Shown: positions 57,678-64,000 of the stretch, one piece after another
Numbering within the stretch: the stretch's first letter is position 1
Layout: each line of letters begins with the position of its first letter
Origin: Nitrospirillum sp034427435
GTDB taxonomy: Bacteria; Pseudomonadota; Alphaproteobacteria; Azospirillales; Azospirillaceae
DNA: 64,000 bases
Direction: 5' to 3'
NCBI RefSeq assembly: GCF_034427435.1
Contig: NZ_JAXQNP010000004.1
Location: 992,001-1,056,000 of the forward strand
Program-made: the position numbers and the translations under genes
The notes under the pieces: generated by a model
Database searches by the model: none
Seen by the model: the letters and a program-made list of their open reading frames with translations, nothing else
What the model was told of the DNA's origin: nothing

Positions 57678-59489
57678 TCACCCCAAGAGCCCGTCCAGGG
57701 TGATCTCAGCGTCGGCGTGGGCCCGGCTGGCCAGGACGAGGGGCCGCTCATCCCGCAACCGGTCCTCGTAGGTCGACTCGATGGCCTCCTCCGACCAGCC
57801 CCGGCGCCGGTATTCGGCATGGAAGCGCCGGCGCCGCCCCGCCTCGTCCGTGGCGACGTAGAGGCGGCGGGTGGCCAGGGCGCGCCACGCCGGCTGGGTC
57901 AGCGCCGGCACGCCCTCGACGATCAGGATGTCGTCCGGCGCCAGCGTCACCGCCTCACGGCCGGGATGGCTGGTCTGGGTCCAGACGTCATAGCGCGGCG
58001 GGGTCACCGGCGCCGCGCGCCGGGCCAGCGCCATCAGCGCCTGGTGCGCGGCGTCCATGTCATACCGGCCCAGGACGCCCACACCGCGCTGGTCGCGGGA
58101 TTTCAGCCAGCTGTCCAGCCCGACGACCACGCTGGCGCGGCCCGATTGGCCCAGCCGCAACGACAGGCACTGCGCCAGCAGGCTCTTGCCCGCCCGCGCC
58201 AGACCGCCGATCAGCACCACGTCCCCCGCCTTGATGCCGGCCGCCAGGCGGTCGAGTTCGGCCGACAGGCCCGGCCAGACATCCAGGATGAAGCGTACGG
58301 CGTCGGCCAGGTCATCGACGACGACATGGGGGTGGGCCGGGCTTTTGCCGTCTCGCCCGCCATGGCCGTCACGCACCAGGATGCCGCCCATGCCACAGGC
58401 GCGCGCCAGGCCCATGTCACTGGAACTGTCGCCCACCACCCAGGAGCGGGCTAGATCGATGTTCAGGTCCGCCGTCGCGGCGTGGACCATGCCCGGCTTG
58501 GGCTTGCGGCACTCGCACCGGATCAGCAGCGACGGCACCCCGCCGGGCAGGGTGGGATCGGGATGGTGTGGGCAGAAGTAAATCCGGTCGACATGGGCAT
58601 GCTGGGCGGCCAGCCCCGTTTCCAGCCGGGCGTGGATGGCGTCCAGCGTTTCCAGGCTGCACAGCCCCCGGGCCACCGCCGCCTGGTTGGTGACCACCGG
58701 CGTGCGGAAGCCCACCCGGTTCAGCCGGGCCAGCGCCGGCCCGGCGGTGGGGATCAGCTCAAGCGCCTCCACCGTCCGGATGTGACTCCGTTCGACGTTC
58801 AGCACGCCGTCACGGTCCAGGAAGACGGCCGGCTGCGGCCGGCGCAATGACAGGCGATCGACCAGGCCGCTGGCCACATCCGCCCGGACACGCGCCAGGT
58901 CATCGGTCGACACGACGCGGTGGACATATTCGGGGCTGCGATACCCCTGCACCGGCCGGCTGGCCGAAAGCAGCCGCTCCACCTCGGCCCGGATGAACAG
59001 GCCGCCGTCCAGCGCCCGCCGCGCGACCACGGCGGGGCCGGGCCAGACCAGATTATGGAAGTCGCCAACCTGCGGCGGGGGGCTGAAACCCAGGATCCGA
59101 CCATCTTCCGCCCCCACCACCAGGTCGGCTTGGTGGGGATGGTCGCTGGGCTGGACCAACAGGGTGGCGTCGGCGACGTGCCGACGGTGGTGATCCAGGA
59201 AACGGTCCAGGTCGACCTCCATCAGGGCGTCACCGGGCAGGACCACGACGGTGTCGGCCAGCAGGGCCCCCAGCTGGTCGGGCGCGACGGCCCGCAGCGC
59301 CAGGCCCCAGTGGGCGCCGTCACCGCACTGGTGGGCGATGGCGGCGGAGGGGGTGACCACCACCACGTCCCGCAGGGTGGACCGCGCGATCATCGCCAAC
59401 TGCCGGCCCAGCAGGGCCGTGCCGTTCACATCCGCCAAGGCGGGGAAGTCCCCGTCGCCCGTAAGAATGACCACCTGGGCCAAATCCAC
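57678..59489 (-). CDS. Three-domain protein: degenerate nucleotidyltransferase, GmhB-type phosphatase, P-loop kinase
   Basis: About 603 residues in three domains. Residues 1-215 resemble a sugar nucleotidyltransferase, but the usual GGxGTR loop is replaced by ILTGDGDFPALADVNGTALL, so catalysis is doubtful. Residues 220-390 are a HAD phosphatase of the GmhB type: AVFLDRDGVLNVE is motif I, CPHHPD with a later CECRKPKPGM forms the zinc loop, and VVGDSSSDMGLA is motif IV. Residues 395-603 are a P-loop kinase of the uridine-kinase kind with LIGGLARAGKSLLAQ. The middle domain could supply the heptose-bisphosphate phosphatase step missing from the heptose operons. The GTG at 59489 is chosen because the longer frame overlaps the divergent gene. 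Confidence 0.83.
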   Translation of the reverse strand: MDLAQVVILTGDGDFPALADVNGTALLGRQLAMIARSTLRDVVVVTPSAAIAHQCGDGAHWGLALRAVAPDQLGALLADTVVVLPGDALMEVDLDRFLDHHRRHVADATLLVQPSDHPHQADLVVGAEDGRILGFSPPPQVGDFHNLVWPGPAVVARRALDGGLFIRAEVERLLSASRPVQGYRSPEYVHRVVSTDDLARVRADVASGLVDRLSLRRPQPAVFLDRDGVLNVERSHIRTVEALELIPTAGPALARLNRVGFRTPVVTNQAAVARGLCSLETLDAIHARLETGLAAQHAHVDRIYFCPHHPDPTLPGGVPSLLIRCECRKPKPGMVHAATADLNIDLARSWVVGDSSSDMGLARACGMGGILVRDGHGGRDGKSPAHPHVVVDDLADAVRFILDVWPGLSAELDRLAAGIKAGDVVLIGGLARAGKSLLAQCLSLRLGQSGRASVVVGLDSWLKSRDQRGVGVLGRYDMDAAHQALMALARRAAPVTPPRYDVWTQTSHPGREAVTLAPDDILIVEGVPALTQPAWRALATRRLYVATDEAGRRRRFHAEYRRRGWSEEAIESTYEDRLRDERPLVLASRAHADAEITLDGLLG

Positions 59490-59676
59490 CCCCGACCATC
59501 GCGTTGATACCGCCGCAGACCCCGGCGGATGGCCACCATAGGGGGGTGGCCCGTGCCCGCGCAACAGGGGCGAGGCGGAACCAGATGACCCGGTCGGCGC
59601 TTGTGGTCGGGTCACGGGCGGCCCAGCCGGGCCGTCATCTCCATCCCGCGTATCCCCATCCTGAGGAGTTGCCACC

Positions 59677-60264
59677 ATGAGGACCCTGACCGGCAAGGCG
59701 GCCGCCGCCTCCGCCCTATGCCTGATGCTGTTCGCGCCCGCCCTCGCCACCCCGGCGGCGGCGCAGGACTCCGTGGGCGACAAGGCCAAGTCCATGGGTG
59801 AAAAGACCGGCGCCAATTCCGTGCTGGGCGTCACCCCGCGCACTGAGGACTTCGTGAAGGAGGTCGCCATCAGCGACATGTTCGAAATCCAGTCCAGCGA
59901 ACTGGCGCTGCAGAAGGGGGACGAGGCCACCAAGTCCTTCGCCAACCAGATGATCCAGGCGCACCAGAAGACATCGACCGAACTGAAGGCCATCGTCACC
60001 GGCGAAACGGTGCAGGCGACCGTCCCCACCGCCCTGGACAACACCCACCAGAAGAAGCTGGACAAGCTGAAGGGCCTGAGCGGTGCCGACTTCGTTAAGC
60101 AATACCGCGAGGACCAGGTGAGCGCCCACAAGGACGCGGACTCGGCCTTCCAGCGCTATGCCAAGGGCGGCGACAACCCGGCCCTGAAGGACTGGGCCGC
60201 CAAGACCGAACCCGCCATCGCCCACCACCTGGAAATGGCCAAAACGCTGGACAAGACGAAGTAA
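59677..60264 (+). CDS. Exported DUF4142 domain protein
   Basis: A 195-residue protein with a signal peptide (LCLMLFAPALATPAAAQ, cleavage near AAAQD). The mature part is helical, with the DUF4142 pattern DFVKEVAISDMFEIQSSELA, then FANQMIQAHQKTSTEL and a C-terminal HHLEMAKTLDKTK. Ferritin-like helices are typical of this family; function is unknown, though members are often stress-related in alphaproteobacteria. It has a GAGGAG ribosome site and its own terminator, so it is transcribed alone. Confidence 0.87.
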   Translation: MRTLTGKAAAASALCLMLFAPALATPAAAQDSVGDKAKSMGEKTGANSVLGVTPRTEDFVKEVAISDMFEIQSSELALQKGDEATKSFANQMIQAHQKTSTELKAIVTGETVQATVPTALDNTHQKKLDKLKGLSGADFVKQYREDQVSAHKDADSAFQRYAKGGDNPALKDWAAKTEPAIAHHLEMAKTLDKTK

Positions 60265-60286
60265 GGGCGGCCCGCAACGGCGCGTG

Positions 60287-60317
60287 AAAGGGCGGCCCAT
60301 CGCGGCCGCCCTTTTTC
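60287..60317. terminator. Two-way intrinsic terminator
   Basis: AAAGGGCGGCC (60287-60297) pairs perfectly with GGCCGCCCTTT (60304-60314) over a six-base loop and is followed by TTC. The A run on the left makes it work also for the convergent methylglyoxal synthase gene. Confidence 0.85.
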
Positions 60318-60328
60318 TTCGGGCGTCG

Positions 60329-60724
60329 TTAGACGGCCGGGCGCGCCAACCCGGCCACCAGCAGGCTGGCGGTGGCCGGGTTGCAAGCGAAGGGCAGGTC
60401 GGCCAGGGTGGCCAGGCGGATCAGGGCCTTCACATCCACGTCGTGCGGCAGGGTGCCCAGCGGATCGACGAAGAAGATCATGATGTCCAGCTTGCCCTCG
60501 ACGATCATGGCGCCGATCTGCTGGTCGCCACCCAGGGGACCGCTGCGCAGGCGGGTCATGTCCAGGCCGTCGATGGCCTCCGCCACGCGGGTGCCGGTGG
60601 AGGAGGTGGCGTAAATCTTGGCCCCCCGCAGGAAGTCGGCATGGGCCAGGGCCCAGTCCACCATGGCCTGCTTCTTGCCGTCATGGGCGATCAGGCCGAT
60701 GGCGCGGCGTCCGTCCTCACGCAT
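60329..60724 (-). CDS. mgsA: Methylglyoxal synthase
   Basis: A 131-residue protein with the full signature of methylglyoxal synthase. IGLIAHDGKKQAMVDW is the N-terminal phosphate site, TSSTGTRVAEAI follows, and SGPLGGDQQIGAMI holds the catalytic Asp. It turns dihydroxyacetone phosphate into methylglyoxal and phosphate, a bypass used when sugar phosphates pile up. It lies at the end of the minus-strand sugar-uptake unit (symporter, lactonase, regulator), where relief from sugar-phosphate overload would make sense. Confidence 0.94.
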   Translation of the reverse strand: MREDGRRAIGLIAHDGKKQAMVDWALAHADFLRGAKIYATSSTGTRVAEAIDGLDMTRLRSGPLGGDQQIGAMIVEGKLDIMIFFVDPLGTLPHDVDVKALIRLATLADLPFACNPATASLLVAGLARPAV

Positions 60725-60772
60725 GGGTCCAGTCTCCGGAAAGATGAAGGGCGGCTGTGAAAGACGGCGGGG

Positions 60773-61500
60773 TCAGGAGGCGACGGCCTGGCCCTCGGCC
60801 TCCTCCCCACGGGCCAGCAGGTCCAGCGCCTCTTGCATCAGGTAGCGCATGGCCGCCTCGGCCCGGGGGGGATCGCCGGCCAGGATGGCCTCGGCCACGG
60901 CGTTGTGGTCGGCGACGCTGGCCAGGCGCACGCCCTTGTACTGGTTGGTGCGCCGGATGCTGAACCGCAGGGCCGTGTCGATCAGTTCCCGCAACTGCAG
61001 GTAAAAGCGGTTGCCGCTGGCCTTCAGGATGGCGACGTGAAAATTGATGTCGGTGATCAGGGGGTCATCCTCCCCCGTTCCGCCGCGTACATGCGCTCGA
61101 TGGCGACCTTGATGGCCGCCTTCTCCGCCGGGGTGGCGCGGGCGGCGGCCAACTGGGCCGCAAGCGGTTCCACGGCCAAGCGGATCTCGGTGAACTCGGC
61201 CAGCAGCGGCAGGGAGAACTTGCGTTCCAGGATCCAGCGCAGCACGTCGGGGTCAAGCAGGCTCCAGCTTTCCTCGGGCTCGACCCAGGTGCCCTGGCGG
61301 GGGCGGGCGCGCAGCAGCCCCTTGGCCGTCAGCATCTTCACCGCCTCCCGCAGCACGCTACGGCTGGCGCCGTAATGCTTGCAGAGGTCGGCCTCGATGG
61401 GGAAGGGCTTATCGGAACTGTAGGTCCCGGTAACGATCGCGGCCCCCAGGTCCTGGACGATGGCGAATGTCAGGTTTTGGCCGCGAAACTTGGCAATCAT
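60773..61500 (-). pseudogene. FadR-type GntR regulator, frameshifted
   Basis: A GntR regulator of the FadR (FCD) subfamily in two frames. The N-terminal frame (61057-61500) has the winged helix (FPIEADLCKHYGASRSVLRE, then LTAKGLLRARPRQGTWVEP) and the start of the effector domain. The C-terminal frame (60773 to about 61070) reads DDPLITDINFHVAILKASGN and then LRELIDTALRFSI. They would join if the run of five C on the plus strand (61072-61076) had one more base, giving AAERGEDDPLITD. This may be a sequencing error or a true loss. The regulator likely responds to a sugar acid and controls the lactonase and symporter genes directly upstream. Confidence 0.85.
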
Positions 61501-61530
61501 CCCTTCCCCCACATGATTTCACACAACAGC

Positions 61531-62466
61531 TTATATCCCTGCCGAAGCCAATTTGAACCCACTATCCACCAGACCGCGCACGCCGATGTTAGCGATATCA
61601 TACACGAACAGGGTGCCGGCATTGGGATCGGCCGCGATCTCGGCACCGGTCATGCCTTCCCGCGCCGTGGTGACGAACAGCAGGGAAAGGTCCGGCCCGC
61701 CGAACGCCACGCAGCTGACGCGGGCCGTGGGCACGGGAATGACGCCGGAAACGCTTCCATCCGGGGCATAGCGCACCACCTGCGACGCCCCCCACTGGGC
61801 GCTCCACAGGTGGCCGGCGGCGTCGACATTGGCGCCGTCGGGGTAGGCCCCCTCTTCCGTCGTGACGAAAACGCTTTCATTCGACGGCGTGCCCGTGGCC
61901 GGGTCGTAGTCGAAGGCGCGGATGCGGCGGGTGGGACCGTCGGTGTAGTACATGCGCGTGCCGTCCGGGCTCCAGCACAGGCTGTTGGAGATGAGGGCGC
62001 CGTGCACCAGGGGCGTCGCCCGGTCCCGCCCGTCCAGGCGGTAGAGCGCGCCGGCCAGCGTGCCCGCCGCCCGCGCATGCTCATCCTCCACCATCGTGCC
62101 GGCCCAGAAGCGGCCCTGGCGGTCCACCCGGCCGTCGTTGAAGCGGACGCCGGCGGGCAGGTCCTGCCGCGCCAGCCACTCGACCGCCCCGCTGCGTGGC
62201 GTGAAGAAGGCGAAACCGCTTTCGAACGCCACCACCAGGCGGTCAGAATCGCCCTCGACCAGGCCGAAGGAGCAGACGCGTTCCGGTACCGTGAAGGTTT
62301 CCACCGCGCGGCTGGCCCAGTCCAGCCGGTGCAGGCGCCGCTCGTGGATGTCCGTCCACCACAGCGATTGATCGCGCTCATCCCAGGTGACCCCTTCGCC
62401 CAGGGTGTTGCCCAGGGCGAAGCTGGCGATCAGCGGTGCATGAAGCTGAGGACTGGCCTTCGTCAT
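61531..62466 (-). CDS. SMP-30/gluconolactonase family protein
   Basis: A 311-residue six-bladed beta-propeller of the SMP-30/gluconolactonase/LRE family. GNTLGEGVTWDERDQSLWWT holds the metal-binding Glu, RFNDGRVDRQGRFWAGTM the Asn and the mid-chain site, and ISNSLCWSPDGTRMYYTD a further ligand. It opens a sugar lactone such as gluconolactone or arabinolactone. It begins one base after the stop of the sodium/sugar symporter gene and is followed 18 bp later by the FadR-type regulator, so uptake, lactone opening and control form one unit. Confidence 0.92.
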   Translation of the reverse strand: MTKASPQLHAPLIASFALGNTLGEGVTWDERDQSLWWTDIHERRLHRLDWASRAVETFTVPERVCSFGLVEGDSDRLVVAFESGFAFFTPRSGAVEWLARQDLPAGVRFNDGRVDRQGRFWAGTMVEDEHARAAGTLAGALYRLDGRDRATPLVHGALISNSLCWSPDGTRMYYTDGPTRRIRAFDYDPATGTPSNESVFVTTEEGAYPDGANVDAAGHLWSAQWGASQVVRYAPDGSVSGVIPVPTARVSCVAFGGPDLSLLFVTTAREGMTGAEIAADPNAGTLFVYDIANIGVRGLVDSGFKLASAGI

Positions 62467-62467
62467 G

Positions 62468-64000
62468 TTACCACCAGGTGATGTAGAGCGCGGAGACGAT
62501 CACCAGAACCACCAGGGCCGCAAGGTTGAAGCTTGTGCTGGTGGAATAGTCGATGCCCTTCAGCTTGACCTTGATCTGGCTTACCTGCTGGGCGGGGGCG
62601 ACCAGGGACACCACCACCGCCGCGGCCAGGCAGGCCAGGAAGGTGACGCCGACACGGTCGATGAACGGCAGTTCGGGCAGCCAGACCTTCAGGGCCAGCG
62701 ACAGCACGGCGGAGCCGATGGCGGCCGTCAGGGCACCGGCGGCATTGGCGCGCGGCCAGAACATGCCCAACAGGAAGATGACGCAGATGCCCGGCGTGAA
62801 GAAGCCGGTGAATTCCTGGATGTACTGGAAGGCCTGGTCGAAGTTGCCCAGCAGGGGCTTGGCCACCACGATGCCGATGATCACGGCCACCACGCTGACG
62901 ATGCGGCCCACGGCCACCAGGTGATGCTGGCTCGCCTCCTTCTTCACATGGGCATAGAGGTCCAGGGTGAAGATGGTGGCGACGCTGTTGATCTTGGACG
63001 CCAGCGACGCGACGATGGCCGCGACCAGGGCCGCGAACACCAGGCCCTTCAGGCCCGCCGGCAGCATCTTCATCACCTCCGGATAGGCCTGGTCCGGGGT
63101 CGCCAGGTTGGGGACCAGCAGCAGGGCGGCCAAGCCCGGCAGCACGATGATGACCGGCATCAGCAGCTTCAGGAAGGCGGCGAACACCACGCCCTTCTGT
63201 GCCTCACGCACCGACTTGGCGGCCAGCGCCCGCTGGATGATGTACTGGTTGAAGCCCCAGTAGGACACGTTCATGACCCACAAGCCGCCCACCAGGACGG
63301 AGATGCCGGGCAGGTCCTTATAGTTCGGGTTGTCGCGCGTCAGGATCAGCTGGAACTTTTCCGGCACCGCCAGCGTCAGCTGATGGAAGCCCGCCAGCAC
63401 ACCCTGCCCGCCGGAGATCTGGTTCAGCGCCAGGTAGCCGATGATCAGGCCGCCCAGCACCAGCAGGGTGACCTGCACGATGTCGGTCAGCGCCACGGCC
63501 TTCAGCCCGCCGAACAGGGAATAGGCGCAGGAGAACAGGCCCAGCACCACCAGCGCCGTCATCTGGTCCACGCCCGCCACCGCGTTCACGGCGATGGAAC
63601 CCAGCCACAGGATGGAGGCCAGGTTGACGAAGACGTAGACGCCCAGCCAGAACACCGCCAGCGTCAGGCGCACGCTGGAACCGTACCGCTGCTCCAGGAA
63701 CTGGGGCATGGTGTAGATCTGGTTTTCCAGGAAGATGGGCAGAAAGAACTTGCCCACCAGGATCAGGGTCAGCGCCGCCATCCATTCATAGCAGGCGATG
63801 GCCAAGCCGACCTTGTAGCCGGAACCGGCCATGCCGATGATCTGTTCGGCGGAGATGTTGGCGGCGATGAGCGAGGCGCCGATGGCCCACCAGGGCAGCG
63901 AGCGGCCGGCCAGGAAATAGTCCTTGGCGTTCTTCTCATGCCCGGCCTTTTCCCGCGACACCCACTGGGCCAGGAAAAAGATGAACACGGCGTAGACGCC
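62468..64000 (-). CDS. Sodium/solute symporter, sugar-type, N-terminally cut by the window end
   Basis: A sodium:solute symporter of the sugar subgroup (SglT-like). The visible 510 residues contain about fourteen hydrophobic segments. DYFLAGRSLPWWAIGASLIA and NISAEQIIGMAGSGY near the N terminus are typical of sugar transporters of this family, as is FNQYIIQRALAAKSVREAQ in the middle. The frame stays open to base 64000, so the start and first part lie outside. It feeds the adjacent lactonase pathway, with a sugar or sugar acid as substrate. Confidence 0.92.
   Translation of the reverse strand, partial: GVYAVFIFFLAQWVSREKAGHEKNAKDYFLAGRSLPWWAIGASLIAANISAEQIIGMAGSGYKVGLAIACYEWMAALTLILVGKFFLPIFLENQIYTMPQFLEQRYGSSVRLTLAVFWLGVYVFVNLASILWLGSIAVNAVAGVDQMTALVVLGLFSCAYSLFGGLKAVALTDIVQVTLLVLGGLIIGYLALNQISGGQGVLAGFHQLTLAVPEKFQLILTRDNPNYKDLPGISVLVGGLWVMNVSYWGFNQYIIQRALAAKSVREAQKGVVFAAFLKLLMPVIIVLPGLAALLLVPNLATPDQAYPEVMKMLPAGLKGLVFAALVAAIVASLASKINSVATIFTLDLYAHVKKEASQHHLVAVGRIVSVVAVIIGIVVAKPLLGNFDQAFQYIQEFTGFFTPGICVIFLLGMFWPRANAAGALTAAIGSAVLSLALKVWLPELPFIDRVGVTFLACLAAAVVVSLVAPAQQVSQIKVKLKGIDYSTSTSFNLAALVVLVIVSALYITWW

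Overview
The window is GC-rich DNA with long, tightly packed genes, Gram-negative envelope functions (RND outer-membrane factor, TonB receptor, LPS heptose genes, ABC polysaccharide exporter) and many small translational overlaps (ATGA, GTGA, TAATG). This fits the chromosome of an alphaproteobacterium, possibly of the Azospirillaceae/Rhodospirillales. That placement is inferred from style and gene content; no rRNA or marker gene is present to prove it. No tRNA, rRNA or CRISPR array was seen.

Layout. 1-1377: end of an RND outer-membrane factor. 1513-6638: a lipid-linked sugar module (SMR-type flippase subunit, GT-C transferase, GT2 transferase) and a divergent large membrane protein of unknown role. 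6681-9399: a secreted DUF885 hydrolase and a divergent TetR regulator. 9861-17165: TonB receptor, GH92 alpha-mannosidase, phosphoinositide phospholipase C lipoprotein and M20 peptidase, which look like a scavenging locus for mannosylated (perhaps GPI-linked) material. 17459-20024: an AT-rich sulfotransferase-like gene and a complete ISL3-family element. 20169-35134: a minus-strand surface-polysaccharide cluster with Wzt and Wzm, an acyltransferase, GT-C proteins, a nucleotidyltransferase/HAD/kinase cassette (the kinase is frameshifted), a flippase-like protein, GT2, GtrA and a 1215-residue methyltransferase/coiled-coil/GT2/GT4 protein. 35760-38136: hddA-gmhA-hddC for GDP-heptose.

38242-41853: a branched-chain acyl-CoA operon (aldehyde dehydrogenase, acyl-CoA dehydrogenase, 3-hydroxyisobutyrate dehydrogenase). 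42209-42524: a strong sigma70-type promoter and a textbook terminator enclose about 280 nt of structured, apparently non-coding RNA. 42620-46134: an alpha/beta hydrolase, then hldD and hldE. 46240-55227: a run of minus-strand genes headed by an XRE-cupin regulator and a fused 5-oxoprolinase/hydantoinase, followed by DUF969, DUF979, DUF2891, a homocysteine S-methyltransferase-like gene and an EamA transporter. 55542-59489: an M61 peptidase and a three-domain protein (degenerate nucleotidyltransferase, GmhB-type phosphatase, P-loop kinase). 59677-64000: a DUF4142 protein, methylglyoxal synthase, a frameshifted FadR-type regulator, an SMP-30 lactonase and a sodium/sugar symporter cut by the window end.

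The main theme is surface glycan synthesis. Heptose precursor genes for both the ADP and GDP routes lie in the same window as an ABC-exported polysaccharide. The most interesting proposal is that the 1215-residue protein, with six 18-residue repeats between its methyltransferase and its glycosyltransferases, works with the two-domain Wzt as a single-chain chain-length ruler and capping enzyme. Two genes are broken by apparent loss of one base in a G run, so sequencing error must be considered for both.
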